Positions 1 to 9,010 of a stretch of DNA of 64,000 nt are shown piece by piece. Made by a program: the position numbers and the translations under genes. Source of the DNA: Trabulsiella guamensis ATCC 49490 (GTDB lineage Bacteria > Pseudomonadota > Gammaproteobacteria > Enterobacterales > Enterobacteriaceae); the NCBI RefSeq assembly GCF_000734965.1, contig NZ_JMTB01000078.1, forward strand, positions 62,001 to 126,000, written 5' to 3'. Below the pieces are notes generated by a model. That model did not search any database and was not told the origin of the DNA. It saw only the letters and a list, made by a program, of their open reading frames with translations. Position 1 is the first letter of the stretch; every line of letters starts with the position of its first letter.

Positions 1-1602
1 AGCGTTCTCCATACGTAACAGGATCTCGTAGTAGTTATCACCACGCACGCCGACAATCGGCTGCGCCATCAGCCGGAAAAGATTACGCTCAAGCGCATGC
101 TGGATCTGATTCATCATAATGACTTTGTCTTTCAGCCCCTGCTGCAGATGCATCGCACCACGGCGTTGCAGGCTTTCAGGGTGCGAGGTGCTCAGCGACA
201 GATCAGCAATCGTACTTAACTCACCTAACAGTAAAGAGAGGTGCGTTACCGGCGAACGAACATAGCAGTAGCTGATGCCAATCGGCGGCTGGAGTGGAAT
301 ACCGTCCCAGTTGAAACGGAACTGTTTTGCCCGCTCGTCCAGCGTTTCGATACGCCGCTGGTAGCCTTCGGTATTGAGACGGATCACGAGATCGTGCCCT
401 GAGAGCTGATATACATCTTCATCGATAAGCAGAACATCCTTCAGCCACTCGGCAAGTTTTTGCTTGTACTGGATCCGCATCATCACGCCATAGTGACGTC
501 CAAGCACCTCCAGCTCAGGTACCCGCAAAAAACAGAGCACAGACCAGGGCGTCTCCGTCAACGCACGACTCAGGGCGCGAAGATTCGGCATATGAACCAC
601 CGGATCAAGATAAGCCATCCGACGGGCGCGCTGATGAACCAACCGCTGGCGCGTGGAGAGCATCGCCATATAGACGACGATAAACGAGAAGACGAGATAA
701 CTCGATGAGGTAATCGCTAACTGATTGCTGTAGCCCGGATAGACCGGCAAATAACGATAATGAAAATGGATGGCGACGATCAGGACAGGCGTCCAGATGA
801 GCGACATGAAGCGGTAGCCGAAACGCATCGAACCCCAGAGCATCACCGGCAACAATAACGACAGTGTATAGTTGGTGCTGAATATCGTGCTGTTGTCATT
901 CATCGGTCGTAACAGCATCAGCAACAACACCACAAGCGCAACCCACCACACGATACCTTCCGGCCATCTGATTTTTGGATCAATTTGACGACGTAACTGT
1001 GAAACATAGCTATGTATATGGCGTGGGTGACGGATAAGCCGAATAAGGAGATAACACAGCGGCACGCCGGTAAAACAGCCCACCAGTAGCGCCTGATAGT
1101 TAATGATTGTCCGCAAACTCAGCGGGCTGACGCCTTCCATCTCAAGCCGACTTGTTTGCAGGCCGAGGTAAACGGAAAATTGAAACAGCACCAGAAAGAG
1201 GGTCGCCGGAAAAAACATCTGCCAGAAAACCCGTTGCGCCATCAGCCGCACCGTGCCATGTGAGACCATATAACGCCGGGGAACACAGGCGCGATATCCG
1301 CCCCAGCTCAGGATTATCGGGATCAGAAAGTTGAAAATTACCCCTATGGCCTCGACAGGCGGCATGTTCCTCGCGATATGCAACCAGAGCGCGACAATCA
1401 TGCCTGGCAAGGCAGCCCAGCCGAAAAACAGCATCAGGCTTAACATTAGCGCCAGCGGCAGGTAATAAAGTGCGACGTCGCGACCATCCAGCGAAGCAAA
1501 TGTATTAGCGATATTAATGACTGGAAGTAACAGGACGGGGATAAACAGCGGCAGCGCCCACCATTTATCTCTGTATTTTTTGTAGCGTGTATACAAGCTC
1601 AT
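1..1602 (-). CDS. pdeF: Cyclic-di-GMP phosphodiesterase PdeF (YfgF), N-terminal 534 residues, cut by window edge
   Basis: The minus frame stays open from the ATG at 1600-1602 to the left edge, giving 534 residues. The first roughly 320 are strongly hydrophobic, a multi-helix MASE1-like membrane sensor. A diverged GGDEF domain follows; where GGDEF should stand, near residue 398, the sequence reads SGHDL, so it should not synthesise c-di-GMP. From about residue 509 an EAL domain begins (LMAQPIVG, then YYEILLRME, an EAL-motif variant) and is cut off. In E. coli YfgF is an inner-membrane phosphodiesterase expressed under anaerobiosis and tied to surface properties and peroxide resistance. The FNR-like box upstream agrees. 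Catalytic EAL residues lie outside the window, so activity cannot be judged here. Confidence 0.93.
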   Translation of the reverse strand, partial: MSLYTRYKKYRDKWWALPLFIPVLLLPVINIANTFASLDGRDVALYYLPLALMLSLMLFFGWAALPGMIVALWLHIARNMPPVEAIGVIFNFLIPIILSWGGYRACVPRRYMVSHGTVRLMAQRVFWQMFFPATLFLVLFQFSVYLGLQTSRLEMEGVSPLSLRTIINYQALLVGCFTGVPLCYLLIRLIRHPRHIHSYVSQLRRQIDPKIRWPEGIVWWVALVVLLLMLLRPMNDNSTIFSTNYTLSLLLPVMLWGSMRFGYRFMSLIWTPVLIVAIHFHYRYLPVYPGYSNQLAITSSSYLVFSFIVVYMAMLSTRQRLVHQRARRMAYLDPVVHMPNLRALSRALTETPWSVLCFLRVPELEVLGRHYGVMMRIQYKQKLAEWLKDVLLIDEDVYQLSGHDLVIRLNTEGYQRRIETLDERAKQFRFNWDGIPLQPPIGISYCYVRSPVTHLSLLLGELSTIADLSLSTSHPESLQRRGAMHLQQGLKDKVIMMNQIQHALERNLFRLMAQPIVGVRGDNYYEILLRMENA

Positions 1603-1954
1603 TGATGCTCGAGAGAGTACCCTGGTTCCTGAAGGGATATTCAGACAGGCATCCAACCTGGCCATACCTACCGCGCAACGACTGTCAGCGCGGGACCGAG
1701 GGAAGAGTTTAGTGAGCTGCCGGGCATGGTGGTTGACTTAAATCAAATAATCATCGACAGGGAACCACTATTAGACTTTTTCTTGCGGTAGCCCCGGCTT
1801 CATTATAGAGGGCATGAACACATTCTTATTTTATATAACACTGGTTAATGTTTAAGCTGACGCAAGTTTACACTTCCCTTGATTGACCCTCGCGCCGCGC
1901 TGTGCCTTAATATATTCACCGCCCCAATTGTGGGTATATCTGAAGGAACCCTTT
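1603..1954. other. Divergent intergenic region pdeF / yfgG
   Basis: 352 bp without a gene. The pdeF-proximal half carries the FNR-like box and putative -10. The middle (about 1800-1860) is AT-rich and should hold the yfgG promoter, but no convincing -35/-10 pair was found. A purine-rich GAAGGA Shine-Dalgarno at 1942-1947 precedes the GTG start of yfgG. No RNA gene or terminator was recognised. Confidence 0.5.
1733..1746 (-). promoter_or_regulatory. FNR-like box upstream of pdeF
   Basis: TTGACTTAAATCAA is one mismatch from the FNR consensus TTGAT-N4-ATCAA. Its centre, 1739.5, lies about 41 bp upstream of the start expected from a TAAACT -10-like hexamer at 1706-1711 (minus strand), the class II activator position. 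This fits reported anaerobic induction of yfgF in E. coli. The -10 assignment is inferred. Confidence 0.6.
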
Positions 1955-2152
1955 GTGAGCCAGGCCACCAGTATGCGAAAACGACATCGATTTAACGGTC
2001 GAATGACGCGGATCGTACTCCTTATCAGTTTCCTCTTCTTTTTTGGCCGCTTCGTCTACTCCTCCATCGGCGCCTGGTACCATCATCAGGACAAAAAAGA
2101 AGCGCAGCAAACCAGCCTGACCTCCGAAGCCCCTGTCCAGCAACAGCGCTAA
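1955..2152 (+). CDS. yfgG: Small single-pass membrane protein YfgG
   Basis: 65 residues from a GTG start chosen because it has GAAGGA eight bases upstream and gives the VSQATSMRKRHRF N-terminus and length (about 63) of E. coli YfgG. An in-frame upstream ATG at 1883 would add 24 poorly supported residues and lacks a good ribosome site. A basic N-terminus precedes one hydrophobic helix (about residues 18-38, IVLLISFLFFFGRF) and a polar, Gln-rich tail, consistent with an inner-membrane protein, N-in. I recall reports linking E. coli yfgG to nickel/cobalt tolerance but cannot check them; the mechanism is unknown. Confidence 0.85.
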   Translation: MSQATSMRKRHRFNGRMTRIVLLISFLFFFGRFVYSSIGAWYHHQDKKEAQQTSLTSEAPVQQQR

Positions 2153-2228
2153 TTGCCGCCCCTTTGTTACCGATGCACTAAAATCACAAATACCCCCGTT
2201 TTCATCATCCTCAACAAAAGGAAAGAAG

Positions 2229-2582
2229 ATGGCTGTATTACGCATTGTCGCCAACCTTGCCACGGCAGATCCCCAGATTGCGCGATCGTTCTATGAACGG
2301 TTGCTGGGAATGGACATTGTTATGGATCATGGCTGGCTCCTGACGTTTGCCAGCGACGCAAAGGCGCGGACGCAGGTCAGCGTGGCGTGCGAAGGCGGTT
2401 CGGGAACCCCGGTTCCTGAAATATCCGTTGAAGTCGATAACGTGGATGAACTCTACGAACGCGCTCAGGCGGAAGGTTTTGAGATTGTGTATCCCATCAC
2501 TAACGAACCCTGGAATGTGCGTCGCTTCTTTGTGCGCGATCCGCTGGGCAAGGTGGTGAACATTCTGTCGCATAAGGCATGA
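2229..2582 (+). CDS. VOC-fold (glyoxalase/bleomycin-resistance superfamily) protein, function unknown
   Basis: 117 residues forming one glyoxalase-like module: beta-alpha start (VANLATADPQIARSFYERLLGM), a PEISVEVDNVDELYERAQ core and the closing strand ending VRDPLGKVVNILSHKA. Metal-binding family members usually have His or Glu on the first strand and Glu on the last strand; here these spots look like Asn (VANLAT) and Asn (VNILSH), so the classical metal site seems incomplete and a binding role is possible. It occupies the place of yfgH/yfgI in K-12. An AAAGGAAAG Shine-Dalgarno precedes the ATG. Substrate unknown; the fold is confident, the role is not. Confidence 0.8.
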   Translation: MAVLRIVANLATADPQIARSFYERLLGMDIVMDHGWLLTFASDAKARTQVSVACEGGSGTPVPEISVEVDNVDELYERAQAEGFEIVYPITNEPWNVRRFFVRDPLGKVVNILSHKA

Positions 2583-2583
2583 A

Positions 2584-2605
2584 AAGAAAAAGCCCGCAAT
2601 AATGC
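2584..2605 (-). terminator. guaBA terminator
   Basis: On the minus strand, after the guaA stop, GCTCGCA-TTAT-TGCGGGC forms a 7-bp stem (one G-U pair) followed by TTTTTCTTTTC, a standard intrinsic terminator. The longer AGCCCGC (2591-2597) / GCGGGCT (2632-2638) pairing is an alternative structure. It also separates the convergent VOC gene from guaA. Confidence 0.75.
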
Positions 2606-2637
2606 GAGCTTTGTATTTCAGGCAATTAATAGCGGGC

Positions 2638-4215
2638 TTATTCCCACTCAATCGTCGCTGGCGGCTTACCGCTGATATCATAAACGACACGTGAAATACC
2701 ATTCACTTCGTTGATGATTCGGTTGGACACGCGGCCAAGGAAATCGTACGGCAGGTGCGCCCAGTGGGCGGTCATGAAGTCGATGGTTTCGACCGCACGC
2801 AGTGAGACGACCCAGTCGTATTTACGGCCATCACCCATCACGCCAACGGAACGAACTGGCAGGAAGACGGTGAACGCCTGGCTGACTTTGTCATACAGAT
2901 CCGCTTTGCGAAGCTCTTCAATGAAGATAGCATCCGCACGACGCAGCAGGTCGCAGAATTCTTTCTTCACTTCGCCCAGCACGCGAACGCCGAGACCCGG
3001 CCCCGGGAACGGGTGACGGTACAGCATGTCATACGGCAGCCCCAGCTCCAGCCCAATTTTGCGCACTTCGTCTTTGAACAGCTCTTTCAGCGGTTCGACG
3101 AGGCCCATCTTCATCTCTTTCGGCAGACCGCCGACGTTGTGGTGAGACTTAATGACGTGCGCTTTACCGGTGGCAGACGCGGCGGATTCAATCACGTCAG
3201 GGTAGATTGTGCCCTGCGCCAGCCATTTAACGTCTTCCAGTTTAAAGGCTTCTTCATCGAAGACTTCAACAAAGACACGGCCGATGGTTTTACGTTTCGC
3301 TTCCGGATCATCAATGCCCGCCAGCGCGCTCAGGAAACGCTCTTCCGCCGGAACGTGAACGATGTTGAGACCAAAACGATCGCCAAACATGTCCATCACC
3401 TGCTCGGCTTCGTTCAGACGCAGCAGACCGTTATCAACGAAAACACAGGTCAGGTTTTTACCGATGGCGCGATGCAGCAGCATGGCGGTCACGGAGGAGT
3501 CCACGCCACCAGACAGGCCGAGGATCACTTTATCGTCACCCACCTGCTGACGGATGCGTTCTACCGCGTCGTCGATGATTTTTGCTGGTGTCCACAGGGC
3601 TTCACACTGGCAGATATCGCGAACAAAACGCTCCAGCATGCGCAGCCCCTGACGGGTGTGGGTCACTTCCGGGTGGAACTGTACGCCATAGAAGCGTTTT
3701 TCTTCGTTAGCCATAATGGCAAACGGGCAGGTTTCGGTGCTGGCAACAGTCACGAAATCTGACGGAATGGCGGTGACTTTATCACCGTGGCTCATCCATA
3801 CATCCAGCAGCGGTCGGCCTTCGGCGGTCAGTGAATCTTCGATGCCGTGGATAAACGCGCTGTCCGTTTTTACTTCAACCTGCGCGTAACCAAACTCACG
3901 CTCGTTGGAAGCTTCAACATGGCCGCCCAGTTGCATTGCCATGGTCTGCATGCCATAGCATACGCCGAGAACCGGGACGCCTGCATTGAATACGTATTCC
4001 GGCGCGCGCGGGCTGTTATGTTCGGTGGTGCTTTCCGGGCCGCCGGAAAGAATGATGCCGCTGGGGTTGAAGTCGCGGATTTGCGCTTCGGTGACATCCC
4101 ATGCCCACAGTTCGCAGTAGACGCCTAATTCGCGTACGCGGCGGGCAACCAGCTGAGTGTATTGAGAGCCAAAGTCGAGGATAAGAATGCGATGTTTATG
4201 AATATTGTCGGTCAT
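2638..4215 (-). CDS. guaA: GMP synthase (glutamine-hydrolysing) GuaA
   Basis: 525 residues. Converts XMP to GMP using ATP and glutamine, the last step of guanine nucleotide synthesis. The N-terminal class I amidotransferase domain has nucleophile Cys86 (VLGVCYGMQ) and the His-x-Glu pair in [12 protein letters not shown]. The ATP pyrophosphatase P-loop is [11 protein letters not shown], and the C-terminal dimerisation domain ends PATIEWE. The start [10 protein letters not shown] matches the usual 525-residue length; the open frame extends 67 codons further upstream through the guaB-guaA spacer, which is not coding. Second gene of guaBA, 71 bp after guaB. Confidence 0.98.
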   Translation of the reverse strand: MTDNIHKHRILILDFGSQYTQLVARRVRELGVYCELWAWDVTEAQIRDFNPSGIILSGGPESTTEHNSPRAPEYVFNAGVPVLGVCYGMQTMAMQLGGHVEASNEREFGYAQVEVKTDSAFIHGIEDSLTAEGRPLLDVWMSHGDKVTAIPSDFVTVASTETCPFAIMANEEKRFYGVQFHPEVTHTRQGLRMLERFVRDICQCEALWTPAKIIDDAVERIRQQVGDDKVILGLSGGVDSSVTAMLLHRAIGKNLTCVFVDNGLLRLNEAEQVMDMFGDRFGLNIVHVPAEERFLSALAGIDDPEAKRKTIGRVFVEVFDEEAFKLEDVKWLAQGTIYPDVIESAASATGKAHVIKSHHNVGGLPKEMKMGLVEPLKELFKDEVRKIGLELGLPYDMLYRHPFPGPGLGVRVLGEVKKEFCDLLRRADAIFIEELRKADLYDKVSQAFTVFLPVRSVGVMGDGRKYDWVVSLRAVETIDFMTAHWAHLPYDFLGRVSNRIINEVNGISRVVYDISGKPPATIEWE

Positions 4216-4286
4216 TGACGGTTGTTCCGGGCAAATGGCAATGAGTGAAAGTAAGCGCCCGGTGAAAGCACCGGGCGCAGAAATCA

Positions 4287-5753
4287 TTAAGAACCGAGGC
4301 GGTAATTCGGGGATTCCTTGGTGATGGTCACGTCGTGAACGTGGCTTTCCTGGATACCCGCTCCGCTGATGCGTACAAATTCCGCTTTGGTACGCAGCGC
4401 GTCGATAGTACCACAACCGGTCAGCCCCATACAGGAGCGCAGGCCGCCCATCTGCTGGTGAATAATCTCTTTCAGGCGACCTTTATAAGCCACGCGTCCT
4501 TCGATACCTTCCGGGACCAGTTTGTCAGCTGCGTTGTCGCTCTGGAAGTAACGGTCGGAAGAGCCTTTGGACATCGCACCGAGTGAGCCCATCCCGCGGT
4601 AGGATTTGTAAGAACGGCCCTGATACAGTTCGATCTCACCCGGGGATTCTTCCGTACCCGCCAGCATGGAACCGACCATCACTGCGGCAGCGCCAGCAGC
4701 AATCGCTTTGGCAATGTCGCCGGAGAAGCGAATACCGCCATCGGCGATAACCGGAATGCCGGTGCCTTCCAGCGCTTCCACCGCGTCGGAAACGGCGGTG
4801 ATTTGCGGAACACCTACACCAGTAACGATACGGGTAGTACAGATGGAGCCCGGGCCGATACCGACTTTCACAGCGCTCACGCCAGCTTCCGCCAGCGCAC
4901 GTGCGCCTGCACCGGTGGCAACGTTGCCGCCGATGATTTGCAAATCAGGATATTTCGCGCGGGTTTCGCGGATGCGCTGCAGAACACCTTCAGAGTGACC
5001 GTGTGAAGAGTCGATGAGCAGCACGTCAACGCCTGCCGCCACCAGCGCGTCAACACGCTCTTCGTTACCGGCACCAGCACCGACCGCCGCGCCAACGCGC
5101 AGACGACCATGCTCGTCTTTACAGGCGTTAGGTTTACGTTCTGCTTTCTGGAAATCTTTTACCGTGATCATGCCGAGCAGATGGAAGTTATCATCAACCA
5201 CCAGCGCTTTTTCGATGCGGCGCTCGTGCATTTTCGCCAGTACCACTTCACGGGTCTCGCCTTCACGCACAGTCACCAGACGCTCTTTCGGCGTCATGTA
5301 GACACTGACAGGCTGCGTCAGGTCGGTCACGAAACGCACGTCACGGCCAGTGATGATGCCGACCAGTTCGTTGTCTTCGGTGACAACCGGGTAGCCTGCA
5401 AAGCCGTTAATCTCGGTCAGCTCTTTCACTTCACGCAATGTGGTGGTTGGCAGAACCGTTTGCGGATCGGTGACGATGCCAGATTCATGTTTCTTCACCC
5501 GGCGAACTTCTTCCGCCTGGCGTTCGATGGACATGTTTTTGTGGATAAAGCCAATGCCGCCTTCCTGCGCCAGCGCAATAGCCAGGCGCGCTTCCGTGAC
5601 GGTATCCATCGCGGCGGAAAGCATAGGGATGTTCAGACGAATTGTCTTCGTCAGCTGCGTGCTGAGGTCGGCAGTATTCGGCAAAACAGTGGAGTGAGCG
5701 GGAACGAGGAGGACGTCGTCAAACGTCAGTGCTTCTTTGGCGATACGTAGCAT
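4287..5753 (-). CDS. guaB: IMP dehydrogenase GuaB
   Basis: 488 residues, standard length. NAD-dependent oxidation of IMP to XMP, the committed step to GMP. A TIM barrel is interrupted after about residue 90 by a Bateman module of two CBS domains ([30 protein letters not shown]). The catalytic Cys loop is [13 protein letters not shown] (Cys near 305), followed by the IMP-binding [13 protein letters not shown] and the flap with [10 protein letters not shown]. The start [14 protein letters not shown] is chosen by homology; the open frame reaches 28 codons further. First gene of guaBA, driven by a promoter with a PurR operator and an upstream CRP site. Confidence 0.98.
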   Translation of the reverse strand: MLRIAKEALTFDDVLLVPAHSTVLPNTADLSTQLTKTIRLNIPMLSAAMDTVTEARLAIALAQEGGIGFIHKNMSIERQAEEVRRVKKHESGIVTDPQTVLPTTTLREVKELTEINGFAGYPVVTEDNELVGIITGRDVRFVTDLTQPVSVYMTPKERLVTVREGETREVVLAKMHERRIEKALVVDDNFHLLGMITVKDFQKAERKPNACKDEHGRLRVGAAVGAGAGNEERVDALVAAGVDVLLIDSSHGHSEGVLQRIRETRAKYPDLQIIGGNVATGAGARALAEAGVSAVKVGIGPGSICTTRIVTGVGVPQITAVSDAVEALEGTGIPVIADGGIRFSGDIAKAIAAGAAAVMVGSMLAGTEESPGEIELYQGRSYKSYRGMGSLGAMSKGSSDRYFQSDNAADKLVPEGIEGRVAYKGRLKEIIHQQMGGLRSCMGLTGCGTIDALRTKAEFVRISGAGIQESHVHDVTITKESPNYRLGS

Positions 5754-5795
5754 GGGCAATATCTCTACCTGGGTGATATTAAATATTGCCGTGGC

Positions 5796-5801
5796 ATTAT
5801 A
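5796..5801 (-). promoter_or_regulatory. guaBA promoter -10 hexamer
   Basis: On the minus strand the hexamer is a perfect TATAAT. With 17 bp spacing the -35 is TGGATG (5819-5824), weak, as expected of a promoter under activator and growth-rate control. The transcription start would fall near 5789. Confidence 0.7.
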
Positions 5802-5804
5802 CAG

Positions 5805-5820
5805 AGCGTAACCGATTGCA
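5805..5820 (-). promoter_or_regulatory. PurR operator in the guaBA promoter
   Basis: Read on the minus strand, TGCAATCGGTTACGCT matches the PurR consensus ACGCAAACGTTTTCGT around its central CG dyad. It lies between -35 and -10, so bound PurR-hypoxanthine/guanine would block RNA polymerase, as in E. coli guaBA. Confidence 0.8.
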
Positions 5821-5898
5821 TCCACACTTTTTTGCAAATAAAGCTTGCGCTCCCCTGCCAGCGGGTTACTATCGACTGAATAACCTGCTGATTTAGAA

Positions 5899-5914
5899 TT
5901 TGATCTCGCTCACA
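5899..5914 (-). promoter_or_regulatory. CRP site upstream of guaBA, touching the xseA start codon
   Basis: On the minus strand TGTGAGCGAGATCAAA fits TGTGA-N6-TCACA with a strong left half. The centre, 5906.5, is 117.5 bp upstream of the inferred guaBA start, the position I recall for CRP at E. coli guaB. The site ends on the A of the xseA ATG. Confidence 0.65.
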
Positions 5915-7287
5915 TGTTACCCTCTCAATCCCCCTCCATTTATACCGTCAGCCGCCTGAATCAATCGGTGAGGATGCTGCTGGAAAAAGAGATGGGGCAA
6001 GTGTGGATCAGCGGCGAAATCTCCAATTTTACTCAGCCCGCCTCCGGTCACTGGTATTTCACGCTAAAAGATGACAACGCCCAGGTGCGCTGTGCGATGT
6101 TCCGCAACAGCAACCGCCGGGTGACGTTTCGCCCTCAGCATGGCCAGCAGGTGCTGGTGCGCGCGAATATTACGCTGTACGAGCCTCGCGGCGATTACCA
6201 AATCATTGTTGAAAGCATGCAGCCCGCCGGGGAAGGTTTGCTTCAGCAGAAATACGAACAGTTGAAAGCGGCGCTCAGTGCCGAAGGGCTGTTCGATCAA
6301 CATTTCAAAAAAGCACTGCCCTCACCCGCTCACTGCGTCGGGGTGATCACCTCCAGAACCGGCGCGGCGTTGCATGATATTTTACACGTTCTCCAGCGCC
6401 GCGACCCGTCACTGCCGGTCATCATCTACCCGACTGCGGTACAGGGAGACGACGCGCCCGCGCAAATCGTCCGCGCCATTGAACTGGCGAATCGCCGTCA
6501 GGAGTGCGACGTGCTGATTGTCGGGCGCGGGGGCGGTTCGCTGGAAGATTTGTGGAGCTTCAACGACGAACGCGTGGCGCGCGCCATTTTCGCCAGCCTG
6601 ATCCCGGTCGTCAGCGCCGTCGGCCATGAAACCGACGTCACCATCGCCGATTTTGTCGCTGACCTGCGTGCACCCACACCGTCTGCGGCGGCGGAACTCG
6701 TCAGCCGTAATCAGCAGGAACTGCTGCGCCAGATCCAGTCTGGTCAGCAACGGCTGGAAATGGCGATGGACTACTACCTCGCACACCGTCATCGCCGTTT
6801 CACACAACTGCACCATCGCCTGCAACAGCAACATCCACAGCTGCGCCTTGCACGCCAGCAGACGGTACTGGATCGCATGCGTCAGCGCATGCGTTTTGCC
6901 CTGGAAACGCAGCTTAAACGCGCCACTCAGCGGCAACAGCGCATGGTCCAACGGCTGACTCAGCAGGATCCGCAGCCGCGTATTTTCCGCGCGCAGGCAC
7001 GTGTCCAGCAACTGGAATACCGGCTGGCGGAAAACATCCGCGCTCGCCTTAGTACCACGCGTGAACGCTTTGGCAATGCGGTCACGCATCTCGAAGCGGT
7101 CAGCCCACTCTCCACGCTGGCGCGCGGTTACAGCGTGACCACCGCACCGGATGGCAAAGCCGTCAAACAGACGAAACAAGTCAAAGCGGGCGATCAACTG
7201 ACTACCCGCGTGTCTGATGGCTGGGTGAAAAGTGAAGTCATCACCGTTGAGACGGCGCCAAAACCACGTCAGCGGAAGAAAGGGTAA
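5914..7287 (+). CDS. xseA: Exodeoxyribonuclease VII large subunit XseA
   Basis: 457 residues (E. coli 456). Catalytic subunit of the single-strand-specific ExoVII nuclease, which works with several XseB subunits in repair. The N-terminal OB fold (about 1-105, with [19 protein letters not shown]) binds DNA. The catalytic domain has [14 protein letters not shown] and the conserved [20 protein letters not shown] segment. A long Arg/Gln-rich coiled coil (about 270-390) forms the arm that recruits XseB, and the C-terminus closes with LARGYSVTT. Divergent from guaB; the start overlaps the guaB CRP site. Confidence 0.97.
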   Translation: MLPSQSPSIYTVSRLNQSVRMLLEKEMGQVWISGEISNFTQPASGHWYFTLKDDNAQVRCAMFRNSNRRVTFRPQHGQQVLVRANITLYEPRGDYQIIVESMQPAGEGLLQQKYEQLKAALSAEGLFDQHFKKALPSPAHCVGVITSRTGAALHDILHVLQRRDPSLPVIIYPTAVQGDDAPAQIVRAIELANRRQECDVLIVGRGGGSLEDLWSFNDERVARAIFASLIPVVSAVGHETDVTIADFVADLRAPTPSAAAELVSRNQQELLRQIQSGQQRLEMAMDYYLAHRHRRFTQLHHRLQQQHPQLRLARQQTVLDRMRQRMRFALETQLKRATQRQQRMVQRLTQQDPQPRIFRAQARVQQLEYRLAENIRARLSTTRERFGNAVTHLEAVSPLSTLARGYSVTTAPDGKAVKQTKQVKAGDQLTTRVSDGWVKSEVITVETAPKPRQRKKG

Positions 7288-7351
7288 ATCTCGCATACAC
7301 TGAACACTGTTTCTTTTTTTATTCGGCTTTGCCAGAACAAAGGAGAGCAGC

Positions 7352-8377
7352 ATGAAAGCAACCCACTTCTACAGTGTTATTCCCCCCTACATTCTGCGCC
7401 GTATTATTGATCATGGTTCCGCCCCGCAGCAGCAGTGCGCTCGTCAGACCCTGACGCACGTCCAGACGTTAATGGCGCATATGCCAGGAAAACCTGTCGC
7501 GCCACACGTCAGCAAGGCGGGTCAACTTGAGCGCGATATTTACGATGCTAAAAACACCCAGGATCTGCCCGGCACACCGGTGCGCAGCGAAGGGCATCCG
7601 TCTAATGGCGATGTTGCCGTTGATGAGGCATACGATTACCTCGGCATCACCCATGAATTTTTCTGGCAACACTACAAACGCGATTCACTCGACAACAAAG
7701 GACTCATTCTGACCGGTACGGTCCATTACGGGCGTGAATATCAGAACGCATTCTGGAACGGACAACAGATGGTCTTTGGCGATGGTGACGGCGAGATCTT
7801 TAACCGCTTTACCATCGCGATTGATGTGGTGGCGCATGAACTCAGTCATGGCGTGACGGAAACCGAAGCCGGGCTCATTTATTTCGAACAATCCGGCGCA
7901 CTGAACGAATCGCTGTCCGACGTGTTTGGTTCGCTGGTGAAACAATACCATCTTAAACAACGTGCCGATGAGGCTGACTGGATCATCGGTGAAGGGCTGC
8001 TGGCGAAAGGCATCAACGGCAAAGGGCTGCGCTCGATGTCGGCGCCGGGCACAGCGTATGATGACCCGCTGTTAGGCAAAGATCCGCAGCCTGCCCATAT
8101 GAAAGACTTTATTAAAACCCGCGAAGATAACGGCGGCGTGCATCTTAATTCCGGTATTCCTAACCGGGCCTTTTACCTGGCAGCTACCGCACTGGGCGGT
8201 TATGCATGGGAAAAAGCGGGATACGCCTGGTACGACACTGTCTGTGATCGCGCCCTCGCCCAGGATGCGGATTTCATCGATTTCGCGAAGCTGACCATCA
8301 GCCACGGCGAGAAGCGCTCCGGAAAAGAGACAGCCGCCGCGATCGAACAGGCGTGGAAAACCGTGGGGGTAATGTAA
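7352..8377 (+). CDS. M4-family metalloprotease of protealysin type
   Basis: 341 residues, the same length as Serratia protealysin. A short N-terminal propeptide (about 50 residues) opens with the conserved IPPYILRRI motif; there is no signal peptide, typical of the protealysin branch of thermolysin-like enzymes and distinct from secreted thermolysin. Zinc ligands are His162 and His166 in HELSH with catalytic Glu163, and Glu186 in GALNESLSD. The C-terminal active-site His is in GGVHLNSGIPNRAFYL. All residues needed for catalysis are visible. AAAGGAG lies before the ATG. The stop touches the start of the inhibitor gene. K-12 has no counterpart between xseA and yfgJ. In Serratia this enzyme cleaves actin and OmpX and is linked to host-cell invasion; targets here are unknown. 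Confidence 0.93.
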   Translation: MKATHFYSVIPPYILRRIIDHGSAPQQQCARQTLTHVQTLMAHMPGKPVAPHVSKAGQLERDIYDAKNTQDLPGTPVRSEGHPSNGDVAVDEAYDYLGITHEFFWQHYKRDSLDNKGLILTGTVHYGREYQNAFWNGQQMVFGDGDGEIFNRFTIAIDVVAHELSHGVTETEAGLIYFEQSGALNESLSDVFGSLVKQYHLKQRADEADWIIGEGLLAKGINGKGLRSMSAPGTAYDDPLLGKDPQPAHMKDFIKTREDNGGVHLNSGIPNRAFYLAATALGGYAWEKAGYAWYDTVCDRALAQDADFIDFAKLTISHGEKRSGKETAAAIEQAWKTVGVM

Positions 8378-8728
8378 ATGCAGATACCGGATCTGACCGA
8401 TGATGCGGTCATTGAACTGGCGCGTGAAGGTGGCGTGGCGTTTATTCCCAGGCTCAGCGGTCAGCGCCGGATCACCCTCGCCTCACTGGCGCCTGCTCAG
8501 CGGCAGCGGGTGATTGATATTCTTCAGCAATCAGCACCACGCGGTATAGCGCCGGGGCAACCCGAATCGCCGGGACGCGGCGATCAGCGCTATTTCCGCA
8601 TTCAGATAATCTGGACGCAGCATAATCAGGCGCAATACGCCGATATTATTATTCTGGTGCCGGAACAGGAGGCCCCGCCATCACTGGTGGACCTCTGGCA
8701 AAAGGGGGAAGATTGCGTCTGCGATTAA
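8378..8728 (+). CDS. Emfourin-type protealysin inhibitor
   Basis: 116 residues beginning on the base after the protease TAA (TAAATG), so translation is probably coupled. Size, absence of a signal peptide and position right after a protealysin gene match emfourin, the cytoplasmic inhibitor described in Serratia that binds mature protealysin. Visible features are an acidic/hydrophobic start (IPDLTDDAVIELAREGGVAF), a Pro/Gly-rich middle (PRGIAPGQPESPGRG), and a strand-rich C-terminal half ending in CVCD. Assignment rests mainly on context. The stop codon overlaps that of convergent yfgJ. Confidence 0.8.
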   Translation: MQIPDLTDDAVIELAREGGVAFIPRLSGQRRITLASLAPAQRQRVIDILQQSAPRGIAPGQPESPGRGDQRYFRIQIIWTQHNQAQYADIIILVPEQEAPPSLVDLWQKGEDCVCD

Positions 8729-8946
8729 GCGCTCAGCGGCACGAATTCAACGCGTTTTTTTGAAATGAGACCGTGACCGTTCTGGCAGAAGTAATCGACC
8801 GCGCCACAGGCTTTCAGCACGTCCAGCGGCTTGTGGCACTCCGGGCAGCGCGCTTCGACTGGGATGTCTTTATCGCAGGTAACGCAGTGCGCCACGCCGT
8901 TGTTCAACTCAAGCAGGTTGTGGCAGGTCGGGCAGTTGAGTTCCAT
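8725..8946 (-). CDS. yfgJ: Zinc-ribbon protein YfgJ
   Basis: 73 residues. Three regular Cys pairs, CPTC (5-8), CVTC (21-24) and CPEC (34-37), plus Cys/His in FCQNGHG, predict two small zinc ribbons. Matches E. coli YfgJ in position upstream of der on the same strand and in length. Function is unknown; the fold suggests protein or nucleic-acid binding. The gene ends tail-to-tail with the inhibitor gene, the two TAA stops sharing the TTAA at 8725-8728. Confidence 0.9.
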   Translation of the reverse strand: MELNCPTCHNLLELNNGVAHCVTCDKDIPVEARCPECHKPLDVLKACGAVDYFCQNGHGLISKKRVEFVPLSA

Positions 8947-9010
8947 TGTTACTCCTCACTTTTCCCTGGTCACCAGCCCTCTCCTGATTGAGAAGGCTGG
9001 CAGGGGATGG

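Noticed and set aside
3013-3762. 249-codon plus-strand frame opposite guaA
   Set aside because: Shadow of guaA; no independent support.
4216-4416. 67-codon N-terminal extension of GuaA
   Set aside because: Covers the guaB-guaA spacer and guaB tail in another frame; family length and motif start fit 4215.
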